Positions 30,991-42,424 of a stretch of DNA of 64,000 bases are shown here, in pieces; within the stretch, counting starts at the first letter, position 1; each line of letters begins with the position of its first letter. The notes below the pieces were generated by a model. It was not told the DNA's origin and ran no database searches. It saw only the letters and a list, made by a program, of their open reading frames with translations. This DNA comes from Leptidea sinapis (taxonomy: Eukaryota > Arthropoda > Insecta > Lepidoptera > Pieridae): contig NC_066267.1 in NCBI RefSeq assembly GCF_905404315.1, positions 2,122,501 to 2,186,500 of the forward strand, written 5' to 3'. Made by a program: the position numbers and the translations under genes.

Positions 30991-31054
30991 AATATATAGA
31001 TTAACGAGGGGCTATGATCTTGAGAGGCATGCTTATTTAAGGTTATTTTACTTA

Positions 31055-31110
31055 CCAACAGGTGACCCGTATACTCGTTTGTACTCCTCTTCGTTAAAAA
31101 GCAAAGTTTC
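31055..31110 (+). repeat. LINE-G 3' terminal scrap
   Basis: CAACAGGTGACCCGTATACT and CGTTTGTACTCCTCTTC correspond to the last bases before oligo-A in LINE-G (compare 36955-37000). Confidence 0.55.
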
Positions 31111-32165
31111 CAGAGTAAGAGATGAAATTTCTAAAAGTAAGAAGTACGTAAGTTATCAAACAATAACTTACGTATTCACGATCATGATTCTGTGAAGGAT
31201 TTTTAAATTAACCCTCGTAACTTTCAGCCGATATCAATAACAACCGATCCTTATCAATCATAATAATGATGAAAATGTAACTTTATAGATCAAATAACAG
31301 TTTGTAGAACTGCCAGCAGCTTGTTCACGTGCCAGTAAAGTTAATGGAAACCAAACCCAAACCAATTAGTGAGAAAACGCGGTTTCCGATCCCGCCTTGC
31401 TCACCTCACTTTGTTCAAATCGCTTTTGTACAATTATTATTGACTTTTGGGTTATCCTGAATTATATTTTGTTTGTAGTTGCTAACCCTATTACTTCATA
31501 AATTTTGTTGTGTTGGATAAAGGATAAAAAGGTCAGCTTAAGTCACTTATTGAAGTGAATTATTCTTTAGCGGCATTGAGCACTTTTATTGGGATGTTAT
31601 AAAATGTTAAACTCGCGTCAGGACACGTGGCCTGATTGAAAATTCGCAACACAGTCGTTGAAATTATGGATGAAAGATTTATACTTCTAACTAATTACAG
31701 TTCGGCTATTTCAACTTAATGATCATACGGTCATTGAACCAGTGGTTGAATTATTGTGATAGCGAAGCCGAAACACAGTTGCAGCCGAGTTGTTATGCAA
31801 GTTATGACAATTGACACATGAACAAAACTTCATAAAATCAAAAACGCTCTGTCAAGTCGTATCGACCAAAAGAGCTGACTCTTGAACTACTAAGTAAATT
31901 GTATTATGAAAACAACATATATTTATTTTATAGTTTCATTATTGGATCTAAGTTTAGCAAACGCTAAAGATTTTTTTTTACAATAATACAAAATCGGTGT
32001 ATCATGATAAAATAATGAATTGTTATAAATGGTAGTACCAGTCACAATGAAGTTATGGTTTTATGTAATAGCATAAATCATTTAAATTTTATGTAGACAT
32101 AAATAGTTCAAACGTAACAAACACGATCGACAATGAAAAAAAAATTGCGTGTGTACAAAGTACAC
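31111..32165. other. No gene recognised
   Basis: AT-rich, no supported coding region, RNA or repeat. Confidence 0.4.
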
Positions 32166-32167
32166 AT

Positions 32168-32335
32168 GTCAGACGTGAAACCTGCATTGTGCATTAATCT
32201 CTAAACTGCATATGAAGTCTTGGTACATGTTTCAAACACATGATTTCAAGCGCTATGAAAGACATTACTAACACCACTACCATATTTATGTTATAAGTCG
32301 TGCGTATGACATAAGAATGTATTAAGGTATACCTT
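32168..32335 (-). repeat. Unclassified dispersed repeat J, copy 2
   Basis: Reverse complement of 2150-2332 (AAACTGCATATGAAGTC, GCGCTATGAAAGACATTACT, CCACTACCATATTTATG). Confidence 0.75.
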
Positions 32336-32439
32336 CTCGCATCATACATAAAAATAAAATTTTATGCATATTTCTGTCTCATTCTTTGCCGGCTTCATCC
32401 TTCACATTTTTGTATTTGTGTCTCTTACCTGTCGTTTTT

Positions 32440-32497
32440 TCCGTTGCATCCGGTTTGAAATCACAACGTTTCTACAGAAGTTTCACTTCAAAAAGTA
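32440..32497 (+). repeat. Short repeat shared with 48500-48545
   Basis: GAAATCACAACGTTTCTACA then GAAGTTTCACTTCAAAAA matches AAATCACAACGATTCTAAAG then AAGTTTCATTTCAAAAA at 48510-48547. Probable 3' part of a small interspersed element. The 69-codon frame over it starts with a signal-peptide-like stretch but has no family match I can name. Confidence 0.5.
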
Positions 32498-32599
32498 TAG
32501 CAAATATCGAGTATTACTTCCAGGCATCCTGTACTGAAATAATTTCAGTTGATAAGATAACAGTAAGTGGTGTTATCGACATACATATAATTTAAACAT

Positions 32600-33290
32600 T
32601 GTGTATGTTAAATAATACGAATAAAAGAACTAATGAATTTGTCACACATTACATAATAGTTAATCAGCATTGTTTTGAAAGATTGGAGAGTTTGAGCCCT
32701 TCTGATTTCAGTGGAAAGAGAATTTTATTTAGACGGGCTATCTGCCAGTGAGATTACCATTAAATTTAGACCAGCCTTACGCAGCTAAGCCAGAACAGGT
32801 AGTCTGACCAAAAATAATCAAAATGTATGTAACGCTTATAAAAAGCTGTTATTGAGATTTGAGAGACACATTACAGTTTTATGTATAACATGTATATTAT
32901 TTGTCTATATTATCACTAAAGCATCTAAAGGCATATAATTTAAGATTGTCATTGAAATGGCTCAAGTGAAACACTCATAATTATTTATTAACGTTAGTAA
33001 TAGAAGCAATTATCATCAAAATTACATCGTGCTAATAGTTATGATCATAGTTGTCAGTAATGACGTGTTATACAACGTTTAACAGCTACAATAATGATCT
33101 GTTTAACCATTCAATCAACTGAATGGATAACCTGTTAATATTTCAATCCTGTCTTTAGTAAATTATTGATTTGTTCTACAAATTAGTAAACAGGAGTACA
33201 ATATAAATAATAAAACAAATAAAATAAAATAGCCTTAATTAAAACTAGTGACTTAATTTTTCTTATAAATAAAACTTAGATTAGCTTAAC
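32600..33290. other. No gene recognised
   Basis: AT-rich; no supported feature. Confidence 0.4.
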
Positions 33291-33294
33291 TAGT

Positions 33295-33560
33295 AATTTG
33301 TCTCTCGACAAAGGCCTCCTCTAAAGACTTCCACCTTATTCGGTCTCTGGCTTCTCTCATCCAGTCCGGTCCTGCTATCCTTTTAAAATCGTCCTTCCAC
33401 CTTCTAATCTGTCTACGTTTCCTTCGTTTACCGTCTCTTGGATACCATTCTGTAACGGTTTTTGTCCATTTCTCTTTTTTTTCTCTCAGAATGTGTCCAG
33501 TCTATTTCTATTGTCCAGAAGTACAATACTCTCTCTTTAATTGTTGTGTCCTCAGAACAA
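33295..33560 (-). pseudogene. RTE-clade C-terminal fragment, decayed
   Basis: Minus-strand frames read ERVLYFW, EMDKNRYRMVSKRR (normally TVTEWYPRDGKRR), then DERSQRPNKVEVFRGGLCRE, collinear with the RTE tail at 7110-7500. Several stops. Confidence 0.65.
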
Positions 33561-33885
33561 TCCCTGATAACGTAAAACCTTAAACATTCCTTTTCAAACT
33601 ATATCTCCTCCTTATGCACAACCGCGATATGTGCTATGTGGCAATCAGTCAAAAAAAACTCTTTTAATGGCGTTAGTAACGGCATCGTTGCTCGTGGAAA
33701 ATGTAGAAAACTAAGGTCTAAGATCGTTCAATCGCCCGTAAAACTGTGTACCTTCTCCTTTTGCCTATTGCTCCATCGCTTAATAATGCATATCATTTCT
33801 GTAATGTTATGCATGGCAACAAAAAATTTATTTATTTATCTATCTAGTATTAATAATAAAGATTTGATCATTTATGAGTAACCAT
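33561..33885. other. No gene recognised
   Basis: An 81-codon frame at 33636-33881 has no recognisable family. Confidence 0.35.
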
Positions 33886-33889
33886 CATG

Positions 33890-33927
33890 TAAAAAGGCAT
33901 AAAAGGCATTTATTTTCTCAAAATTGA
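33890..33927 (-). repeat. LINE-B tail scrap
   Basis: AAAAAGGCATAAAAGGCATT, TATTTTCTCAAAATTGA equals the terminal 38 bp of LINE-B (compare 3513-3550): an extremely 5'-truncated copy. Confidence 0.7.
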
Positions 33928-34410
33928 CGTTTCGTATGTACGTACTATTGAGCAATCAAGTCATCCGGAACAATTTGCAACTTCTTAAAGAAGACCGTGC
34001 CTCGACCTAGATGTCCTTGACTCGCGGCGTGAGTCAGCGCATCCACAAGACATTGCTCTAATTTGTCGAAGCAATGAATTGATCGCGCGGTACCGCCCTT
34101 TCCCTGTCACCAGATATTCGCGCTCGAATTAGAATATTTATATTTAGATCTGACCTTACAGTATAAAATATTCAGAACACTTTCTTGACAATTAAAAGGG
34201 GAGGACCAATAGACCTATTTATATTTCGTTAAAGGTATATAGTGTGGTAGTAGAACATCGTTTCTTCTCTACCATACAAATAATAATTTTACACAAACCA
34301 TGAGAAAAGAAAACGAGATTCTGATAGTGTGGCTAGTTTACAAGAATCATTTAAAGCATCTAAAAAGAAGTTTTAACTTTAATAAATTAGATCAGCATTT
34401 TAATATAAGA
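33928..34410. other. No gene recognised; one GC-richer patch
   Basis: 33950-34130 is GC-richer (GACTCGCGGCGTGAGTCAGC contains a 7-bp inverted repeat) but has stops in all frames. Confidence 0.35.
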
Positions 34411-34411
34411 A

Positions 34412-34965
34412 AAACTAGCTGACCCAACAAACGTTGTATTGCCATATAAAGTTATAAAAAATTCAATAATTTAAACTTTTGGAGTATAAACAATAGATGA
34501 CGACTGATTCTCAGACCTACCGAATATATCGTACATAAAATTTATAGAACTACAATGATCATAATATTAGATTGCCATCTTGCGTATCTGTGGATGGGAT
34601 AGAATAATATTAAAATCGCGATACAAAAATATGTGTTGATCGTAGACGGGTGAGAATTTGAAGTGGTACGTATTTTTTAATGCTAAATTATAATAAAATA
34701 AAAATAAAAAAATTGTCAAAAAAATAAAAAAATATATTTAGTGGTATGAAAAATAGATGATGGCCGATTCTCAGAACTACGCGATATACACACAAATTTT
34801 CAAACAAATTGGTAGTTTCAAAAGAGAATGGGACGGAGTAGCCTCCACCAAGATTTCCCTGAACGAGCGAAACACAGTCGAACATGAAAACTTTTTCAAG
34901 ACAGTATCCTTTAAAACCCACTTTCATTTTGTATGCTTATTCTTTATGAAATTACATTTGGAGTA
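34412..34965 (+). repeat. Dispersed repeat L, diverged copy
   Basis: Starts ACTAGCTGACCCAACAAACG, TTGTATTGCCATATAAAG as in 8771. Inside, an AATAGATGACGACTGATTC block (34491) is echoed by AATAGATGATGGCCGATTC (34751), so the copy holds a direct duplication of about 260 bp. Opposing short ORFs here are artefacts. Confidence 0.55.
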
Positions 34966-35360
34966 AAAGAAAAGGTGTGAGAAATTACGTTCCTGACGGG
35001 GGTCTTCCGCACATTATTAATTTATGTTGTTAGATCATTAATAATTATTATTTTCGCTCACCTTTCACCTTGTTGGCAGGTACCATTGATTAGCAACCAC
35101 AGAAATTTATCCATCCCCATTTCAAAATTTTGCAACGTCAATTATTCTACGTTCCCAAGTGAAGTAAAATCGGAATACAAAATAACACAACATTTCACAG
35201 GCAAAATTATAACTCAGTTTTTGTGATAAATGGTTCTAACTTCTCATGAGAGACGCTTTGTAGAATGTATTTTCAAATCGTTGGAATTATATTGGTAGTA
35301 ATATATTATGAGTGTAGGTGTGATTGTTGGTTCATAAGACATTCCTTTTTCTTTCGACAA
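34966..35360. other. No gene recognised
   Basis: AT-rich; no supported feature. Confidence 0.4.
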
Positions 35361-35364
35361 TAAG

Positions 35365-35645
35365 AGACGCGCAGGACGTTCCATTGATGGTTATTGATAC
35401 GCACTGCCGATTACAATGCAGTGCCAGTCAGGATCCTTGAAAAAATTCTGAGCGGGACTACAACTGCGCTCGTCACCTTGAGACATAAGATGTTAAGTCT
35501 CATTTGCCCAGTAATTTCACTAGCTACGATGCAATCAGACCAAAACACAATAATGCTTACATATTAATGCTTCACGGCAGAAATTGGCGCCGTTGTGGTA
35601 CCCATCATCTAGCTGGCATCCTGTACTAAGGAGCCTTCCACTGGT
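35365..35645 (-). repeat. NR1 copy 8
   Basis: Full 5' end (CCAGTGGAAGGCTCCTTAGT on minus). The hairpin loop is shortened (CAGGATCCTTGAAAAAATTC) and the stem is mismatched. The 3' end lacks oligo-A. It faces copy 9 about 245 bp away. Confidence 0.85.
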
Positions 35646-35889
35646 AAACCAGATTCCATCAAATTCCATCTGTTAGTCTCTGAGCGATGGGCGTTACCGA
35701 TGCGACCGGGACATCAACATGAACATCGTGGCTTAAAATCTCCTAATTCTCTTATAATTATTGTTTCTCTCAATTAGACGTCTAATTGGTCCATTATGTT
35801 CTCTCATTTATCTCTTAAACTTTTAGTAAATTCTGTATGACATTTTAATATTTGTAATTCTCGTTAAGTAAAATTGTTGAAGAAAATTT

Positions 35890-36183
35890 TACCAGTGGCA
35901 GGCTCCTTTGCACAGGTAGCCGGCTAGATTATGGGTACCACAACGGCGCCTATTTCTGCCGTGAAGAAGTAATGTATAAACATTACTGTATTTCGGTCTG
36001 AAGGGCGCCGTAGCTAGTGAAATTACTGGGAAAATGAGACTTAACATATTATGTCTCAAGGTGACGAGCGGAATTGTAGTGCCGCTCATAATTTTTGGGT
36101 TTTTCAAGAATCCTGCATTGTAATGGGTATCAAGTACTATCAGCTGATCGTCCTGCTCGTCTCGTCCCTTATTTTCATAAAAA
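35890..36183 (+). repeat. NR1 copy 9
   Basis: CCAGTGGCAGGCTCCTTTGC to CGTCCCTTATTTTCATAA with oligo-A. The second hairpin arm is deleted: the sequence goes from CAAGAATCCTG straight to CATTGTAATGGGT. Confidence 0.9.
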
Positions 36184-36394
36184 ACAACAAAAAGAGCATA
36201 AATACTGGAAACATAGTGAACGTAACTTACAGGAACACCCAACGTAGAATATAATTTTCAAGGGATATAGATACCAAATTTTAACTCGTATGTCTGAAAA
36301 TAAACTCAATCAAATCTCTATTGAAAAGTCAGTCAAATGGATTTTAATTTAAAGTGTGAAGAAATTAATATGCGTAAGCTAAAAAGTACAGTTG

Positions 36395-36420
36395 AGAGAA
36401 TAGAAAGAAAGAAAGAAAAA
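36395..36420. repeat. (GAAA)n microsatellite
   Basis: AGAAAGAAAGAAAGAAAAAA, possibly the tail of an unrecognised minus-strand insertion. Confidence 0.8.
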
Positions 36421-36688
36421 ATGTTTATTGACGTCATTACATACATTCTGATAATAGTTCTTAAAGTTATACTATTCTAATTATGATCTAATGACGCCAA
36501 TGGGTCCCCAACTCAGCATAGTTGTGGTTTTTGAAAGAATCCACAACGCTGGTCTGCCGTGGAAACTCTAAAAGGAATGTAAGTTGAATAGTTAATCGTA
36601 TATAATAACAATTTATATTATTAAATAGATCAATAATGTTTGCAAAATGTGATAAAACATTTATAAGCTGTTGGTTAGTTATTGCGAT
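36421..36688. other. No gene recognised
   Basis: AT-rich; no supported feature. Confidence 0.35.
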
Positions 36689-36689
36689 A

Positions 36690-37010
36690 TTCCTGCCGCC
36701 GAATTCCACCTTCGATCGACACGCCCCAAATTAGAATATTATCCCCACCATTTGGATGTGAGGCGGTCCTCCATAGTGCGGTTTTCAAGCAGCTTACTTC
36801 CAAGTACTACAAAGCTGTGGAATGAAATTCCTTGTTTCCGGGACGATACGACATGGGTACCATAAAAAAGCGCGTACACCTTCTTTAAAAGCCGGCAACG
36901 CTCCTGTGATTCCTCTGTCGATGCAAGAGAATGTGGGTGGCGGTGATCATTTAACACCAGGTGACCCATACGCTCGTTTGTCCTCCTTTTCCATAAAAAA
37001 AATATAAAAG
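36690..37010 (+). pseudogene. LINE-G 3' end
   Basis: Plus frame reads PAAEFHLRSTRPKLEYYPHH, LDVRRSSIVRFSSSLLPSTT, KLWNEIPC, then frameshifts. 36895-36995 carries the family 3' UTR (GGTGACCCATACGCTCGTTT) and oligo-A. It is 5'-truncated. Confidence 0.75.
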
Positions 37011-37605
37011 GGAAGAAATTTAGACGATATAATATCGATGTTCTCAGAATAGGCACTCATAAAATTTATTTTAAACAAAAGCCTACATGGGTTATTTGTT
37101 ATCTGATACGACCGGTCACCGGCCCTTACAAACTTTTGCTAATATATTCCACTGTCATAGTTTGAATAGACCCCGATATTATTAATATAATATTTTGGGG
37201 TCGCAAGGAATATTTTCATAAATATAGTATATTTTTATATTATTACAGACGCTTAGCAATAGAAAGTTTTTGGTGTTATTTATTATGATTTTATGTGTAC
37301 TTTTTATGTACTTACTTGATACAGTTCGAGGCAGTTAATTTTTTCTGACCTATGTTCAATTTTCACAACAGCCATCAATTGTATAAAGGTTAGGATCCTT
37401 TTGGGCGTAACTTTTCTTTTAGGTTAACCATAAACTTTTTCCAATATTGAAAATTTGTCAAGGAAACTTATCTATTACCAATGTAAGACACAGCAATTAT
37501 GTTGTGTTTTTTATATGCGTTCCTCTATAGTCTTTCATGACCGTGATTTCATATTCTGTATTTTTCTACTTCAACTTGGATGAAACAATTATTTTTATGT
37601 AAGAC
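37011..37605. other. No gene recognised
   Basis: AT-rich; no supported feature. Confidence 0.4.
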
Positions 37606-37611
37606 TTTGAC

Positions 37612-37671
37612 CAACATCCTTCTGTTGAATTTAATTTCTTGCAGGATATTAAATTCGACAGAAGGATGTTG
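37612..37671. repeat. Near-perfect 24-bp-stem hairpin
   Basis: Arms 37612-37635 and 37648-37671 pair over 24 bp with a single G-T/C-type mismatch, around a 12-nt loop (TTCTTGCAGGAT). Arm sequence begins CAACATCCTTCTGT. It does not fall in any repeat recognised here. Size would suit a pre-miRNA-like fold or a transposon foldback; I cannot choose. Confidence 0.75.
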
Positions 37672-37925
37672 AGGACAACTGTTTTGAAGGTGATGTTCTT
37701 ACGGATTTCAAGTGATGGGGTGTGGCATGCAGGTTGCGTTATTTGTATGTTGTTCCGTCCTTCTTATTTTGGTTTTAACATAGAGTAATGCAGTTCCTCA
37801 TCTTTTTGTATTTCTGCTGTTAACTAAATACAATAAAAAATATCGTCATCATACCTTATCTAGCACCTATTAGTTATATAATTTGGCATTGCGTAGAGAT
37901 GTCGCTTCATTGTATATCTTCCAGC
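37672..37925. other. No gene recognised
   Basis: AT-rich; no supported feature. Confidence 0.35.
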
Positions 37926-37929
37926 GTAT

Positions 37930-38075
37930 TTATTATCAGTACCGTTCTAAAGAGCTGTTTGTAATAATCCCTGCCGTCGAATTGAACCATCACACCAAAT
38001 GCCACATACTAACATATTATTCGTAACCTGGATGTGTGGCGGAATCCTTAAGAGTGCAATTTCCAAGGAAATTTT
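37930..38075 (+). repeat. LINE-G fragment
   Basis: AAGAGCTGTTTGTAATAATC, CCTGCCGTCGAATTGAACC and CCTGGATGTGTGGCGGAATC correspond to the 'EELF..I.AAEF...DVWR' part of LINE-G. The 160-codon frame across 37999-38481 is a composite of this fragment and the antisense of the RTE fragment that follows. Confidence 0.6.
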
Positions 38076-38094
38076 TCTATATGAATTGATTGAA

Positions 38095-38650
38095 CTATCT
38101 TGCGTGATGGTTCCAGATCCAATGTGCGTATTTGCTATCTTCTTGTTCTTCTTTAGCCGTTCTCAACCTCTAAGGTGTAGGCGTCCTTCAGCTTATGCCA
38201 TCTTTTCCGGTCTTGAGCAGCTTGTTCTCGCCAGTCTTTTGATATCGTCGTACCAACGCATCTGCGGTCTTCCTCTCGGGCGTTTTTTACCCCACGGTCT
38301 CCATTATATTACTGCCTTTCACCACGAGCCATGCTTACGGGCGACATGGCCAGCTCACTCCCAATTCAATTTCGTAACACGTTTGGTTACATCACTCACT
38401 TTGCTCTTCTCTCTGATCCATTCATTTCTTTTACGGTCTCTCAGTGTAACTACTACCAGTTTTCTCTCAATTCCCCTTTGAGCCACCTGAAGTTTGTGGA
38501 GGATCTCCTTAGTAAAATTCCAAGTCTCAGCCCCACTGGTCCTGAATACGAGCTTTTCGGTCAGCATTGATTTTCATGTTGAACGCGAGCTTGAGTTTTT
38601 AGTAAGCTGCCCACGCCAGTCTGACTGCATATAGTGCTGCAAAACATAAA
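38095..38650 (-). pseudogene. RTE-clade non-LTR retrotransposon, RT C-terminal region
   Basis: Minus-strand reading: KLVFRTSGAETWNFTKEILH, KLQVAQRGIERKLVVVTLRD, RKRNEWIREKSKVSDVTKRV, TKLNWEWAGH, followed after breaks by a QMRWYDDIKRLA-like block. This is the 'GAE.W.....L..AQR..ER...GV.LRD..RN..IR....V.DV' segment typical of RTE ORFs. No catalytic RT box is included. Confidence 0.8.
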
Positions 38651-38980
38651 TTTAATATACTCCAACTTCTAAAAACCATAGATAATAATTTAAAACACAT
38701 TTTCAAAGAACCAACACCTAACATAATATTAAAATCTGTCTATATCTAATCTTGAACGGTGTCAGAATAAAAAGCAAATCAAAATTAACGTATGTTCAAT
38801 ATAGGGTTGACACACAGAAATAATTTAATTGCAATTTATAGTTTTAATTACTGAGAATTTTTCAAGAAAGTTTTTTTTATTTATATAAATAAACAGTGTA
38901 TTTTAAAATGATTTATCAATGTGCATCTCGTGGTATGCTGAATTAGCTTAGAGCATACGTCCAACTTCAGCCAGCAACAC
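38651..38980. other. No gene recognised
   Basis: AT-rich spacer. Confidence 0.35.
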
Positions 38981-38984
38981 ATCT

Positions 38985-39067
38985 CTTGACCCCTGTTGTT
39001 GTGGATGTCCATAGGCAGTTGACTTACCATTTCCTATCACCTGAACCTCTTGTCCGTTTGCCATTAA
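38985..39067 (+). repeat. Tail scrap of the LINE at 42795
   Basis: CTGTTGTTGTGGATGTCCAT and CACCTGAACCTCTTG, then CCGTTTGCCATTA match the end of the 42795-43230 copy (GTTGTTGCGGATGTCCATGG, CCCGTTTGCTCTC). Confidence 0.65.
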
Positions 39068-39948
39068 TTGCTTATATCAGATAAACATTGAAAAATGTTA
39101 CCTTTTATTGATTATCTCTCTATTGATCGTCTCTGTATAATGAAGTCTGTCAGAAGGTAGACATATTCAATCCGTCAGTCCCTAGGTTCAGAAGACTTCT
39201 GATAGAAATAGCAGATTATTGGCTTGGGGACTTTGGGGTTGAATTGTGTTCATCTAGCTTAAGTTAATGTTTTTAGTTTTATATAAAATCTAGAACACAT
39301 TTAAGCATGCTGTGTTCACTTCCAGAAGGAGGCACTCGCCCCAACATGTTAACATATTTTTCTGTTTTATACAACATTAAGAGTGTATCCCGTTTAGTGA
39401 ACCTAATAAAAAAAAAATTATCAACTAGTAAAATAAAACATTAAAAACAATAATTATATCAGGAGAAAATATCGTGACAAAATTTTAACCTTTAGAGTCA
39501 TCTAAAAAACGTAAACTGTAAAGTAAAACTTCATAAAGATATCGAAAAGACACAAAACTCGAATTAATTATGTTTTATTTAACAACGATGTGACAACCCT
39601 GAGTAAGCAGTTAGTGACGCAAAAAACGCAAACACCAACGTGTGTCATTGGGCTGATCCAGCTTTGGATATGTCCGTGTACTCATACGTGGAAGTAGGGA
39701 AGCTTCATTGCCCAGTGGGATTATCGTATTGAGCTATATATAGCTGTGAGGCTTCCCCCCTTTGTTTTGGTGCCCATCTGATTAATGTCATCCTTCGCTT
39801 TCTCATAAAACAGGCGGAATGTATCCTGTGTTAAATGTATGGTCGAGACTTATTGACATATTTTTCGTAAGTAAATAAGTATTTGAAGGCATACCATAAA
39901 TTGTTTTGGTTTTAATTATGTATGTTTTCGGTTTCCATGTTCACGTAC
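39068..39948. other. No gene recognised
   Basis: AT-rich with a GC-richer patch at 39650-39780. Weak resemblance of that patch to U4 snRNA was considered and not accepted. Confidence 0.35.
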
Positions 39949-39951
39949 GTT

Positions 39952-40248
39952 TTTTTTATGAAAATAAGTGACGAGAGGAGCAGGACGTTCAGCTGATGAT
40001 AATTGATACGCCATGCCCATTACAATGCAGTACCGCTCAGGATTCTTGAAAAGCCCAAAAATTCTGAGTGCACTACAATTGCGGTCGTCACATTGAGACA
40101 TAAGATGTTAAGTCTCATTTGCCTAGTAATTTCACTAGCTACGGCGTCCTTCAGACCGGAACACAGTAATGTTTATTGCTTCACGCCAGAAATAGGCACC
40201 GTTGTGGTACCCATAATCTAGCCGGCACCCTGTACAAAGGAGCCTCCT
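39952..40248 (-). repeat. NR1 copy 10
   Basis: TTTTTTTTATGAAAATAAGT at the 3' side, CCAGGAGGCTCCTTTGTAC at the 5' end on minus. Hairpin arms are altered (ACCGCTCAG; CTGAGTGCAC). Confidence 0.9.
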
Positions 40249-40329
40249 GGTGGATACTTGGAAGACAAGGTCAAATTAGTCTATAGAAAGGGAGTACTTC
40301 ACTACAAGCCACCGCCTGCAACAATACAA

Positions 40330-40470
40330 TACAATATAAGCCGTGAATTCGGCCTCACATGGAGTACTGTTCTCATCTCGGGGTGGACGCTCCCAAGTAC
40401 CAGCTTCTTGCATTTCACCGCTCGGATTGATTGATTCTTTGGCGTTATGTAGAGATTTGAGATCTGTCTA
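40330..40470 (+). repeat. LINE-G-like fragment
   Basis: CGGCCTCACATGGAGTACTG, TTCTCATCTCGGGGTGGACG, TCCCAAGTACCAGCTTCTTG and GCGTTATGTAGAGATTTGAG correspond to the 'RPHMEYC.HLWGGAP.YQL' and 'LRRDL.S' parts of this LINE type. Confidence 0.55.
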
Positions 40471-40689
40471 AATCTTCTATATGCAAACTCATTGGTGGAA
40501 AAAACAAACTATCATTACAAAGTACAACTTCTTTAGCCGCTTTGTAGACCAGGGTCGATAATTTTTGAAACCAAAAAAAAATAATAGTGGGATGAAACCC
40601 ATTGGTAAAGGACGAGAATATAACAAACATTAAGGGAAAAATAAATTACGGGCGATCTGAGGTCGGGAAGTGGAAAAGGGGGGGTGTTT

Positions 40690-40800
40690 TATTAATTAGC
40701 ATAAAAATGGCATCGCAATCGCAAACAGACAGACAGAGAGACAGACGCGGTGGAGGACTTTGTATTATGATATGTAGTGATATTTAAGAGTGTAAAGGGG
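40690..40800 (+). repeat. Dispersed repeat M, copy 2
   Basis: ACAGACGCGGTGGAGGACTT, TGTATTATGATATGTAGTGA matches 9465-9535. Confidence 0.5.
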
Positions 40801-40814
40801 CAAGAACCGCACGA

Positions 40815-41110
40815 GATTGGAAGTGGTGATCTGAACTGCCCATGGATATCGCCAGACTTTAAGTTGGAAGTATGCTCTAAGATTGAAGGTTTCTAAGGCG
40901 TATCGGTTACAGAAAACTTCAGCCTGTATTTGCATCCACAAACTGGCTGTTCGAGGCACGAAGTTCATGGCAAAACGCGAGGTTGTGGAATGCCATAATG
41001 TCCGGTGATGGAATTCTATTGCTAATATCAACCTGGACACCTCCGCTGAGCACTCCTGAAGATTCAAAAAGACAGACAGTGAAGCGACGTCTCTACGCAG
41101 TAAATACAGA
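40815..41110 (-). pseudogene. LINE C-terminal fragment related to 42795
   Basis: Minus-strand frame from 41067 reads NLQECSAEVSRLILAIEFHH, RTLWHSTTSRFAMNFVPRTA, SLWMQIQAEVF, NLRAYFQLK. It is collinear with the 42795-43230 ORF, with a deletion in the 'YHPHHVDV' part. Confidence 0.65.
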
Positions 41111-41485
41111 AAATAAAGTGGTATGGTAAACCTATATATTAAAATTTATATTCATGAATTTCGTCTTAAAATAATAACGGTGCATCGCTAGAATTATTTC
41201 AGCTTTGATGATGATTTGCGACGAATAATTAAAAACATGTTAAAAATATGAAATATACTGTGTGATAATAAAAATGTTATTATTTCAAAGCTGCTTTGGT
41301 TACCATACAAATTGTGTACAAATCGTAATTATATTATTTATTATAATAATTATACAATAAAATATAGTTTTATAAATATTTGGGTAAGCTTTAAAAATGA
41401 AAAAAACCCAAACTCAAACTTATGCCAATTTTGTTCTTCGGAAAATAATAATTAGTTATGACTGTAGTTTGTATAATTACTTAAC
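41111..41485. other. No gene recognised
   Basis: Very AT-rich; no supported feature. Confidence 0.4.
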
Positions 41486-41489
41486 TTTA

Positions 41490-41801
41490 CCAGTGGGAGG
41501 CTCTATTGGACAGGACGTCGGCTGGATTATGGCTACTACAAAGGCGCCTATTTCTGACGTGAAGCAGTAATGTGTAAACATTATAGTGTTTCGGTCTGAA
41601 GGGCACCGTAGCTAAAAAAAATTACTGGGCAAACGAGACTTGACATCTTATGTCTCAAGGAGACGAACGCAATTGTAGTGCCACTCAGAATTTTTGGATT
41701 TTCAAGAATCCTGAGCGGCACTGCAGTGTAATGGGCAGGGCGCAACAATTACCATCAGCTGAACGTCCTGCTGGTCAGGTCCCTCATTGTCAAAAAAAAA
41801 C
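41490..41801 (+). repeat. NR1 copy 11, full length
   Basis: CCAGTGGGAGGCTCTATTGG to oligo-A at 41793-41801. Hairpin arms GCCACTCAG and CTGAGCGGC (one arm changed, one ancestral). Confidence 0.9.
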
Positions 41802-41906
41802 ATCCAAGCTGTTATTTAATTATTATTTTATTTTAGTAAAATTGAAATAACGTTATCTGAAATTAATTTATGCTTTTGCATTAATATTTGATGTGCTGCT
41901 GAACAA

Positions 41907-42036
41907 TTGTAGTGCGGCTCCGAATTTTTGGGTTTTTCATAAATCTTGAGCGGCACTGCATTGTAATAGGCAGGGCGTATCAATTACCATCAGCTGAACG
42001 TCCTGCTAGTCTCGTCCCTTATTTATAAAAAAAAAC
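41907..42036 (+). repeat. NR1 copy 12, 5'-truncated
   Basis: Begins at TTGTAGTGCGGCTCCG, the foot of the hairpin, and runs to CGTCCCTTATTTATAA plus oligo-A. The loss of everything 5' of the hairpin is what aborted reverse transcription from the 3' end would give. Confidence 0.9.
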
Positions 42037-42074
42037 TAGTATTGTTTGAAAATGCTATGAATAAAATTACAAAA

Positions 42075-42215
42075 GATGCCATAGTTGAAATGCAGGTGTC
42101 GAGGCACTTAATATATCTTGAATAATTTTGTGTTATAATTCACTTTAAAATGAATTCTTGAGCGCGCTGTATTCACGAAACCTGAGATGAAATTGTAAAA
42201 ACGTGAGAACTTATA
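42075..42215 (+). repeat. Unclassified dispersed repeat K, copy 2
   Basis: Matches 6730-6885 (TTGAATAATTTTGTGTTATA, CACTTTAAAATGAATTCTTG). Confidence 0.65.
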
Positions 42216-42424
42216 ATATGAAATAAAAATGTGTTTTCCTTGGCACTTTATATGTTGAACAATGTTTCTATGTAGAAAGCCTCAAAATTTTACATGAGAT
42301 ATCAATTCCTCCTTAGGCAATATGATAGATAGATTTTTCACGGTAGAAATTGTTGGAACGAACAAATGTTCCACCGGATGTAAATCTGTAGGTATGTATA
42401 TACCATAAGATAACATAATCTGTC

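Noticed and set aside
32386..32595. Secreted small protein (signal-peptide-like start)
   Set aside because: Overlaps a short repeat shared with 48500 and shows no conserved features; hydrophobic starts are common in AT-rich DNA.
37999..38481. 160-codon plus-strand ORF
   Set aside because: Its first part is a LINE-G scrap and the rest is antisense to an RTE fragment.
39690..39790. Possible U4 snRNA (AGCTT, CAGTGG, TATCGTA spacing)
   Set aside because: Only the first 25 bases resemble U4. The later helices, the GCTAA region and the Sm site are not found. A covariance-model search would settle it.
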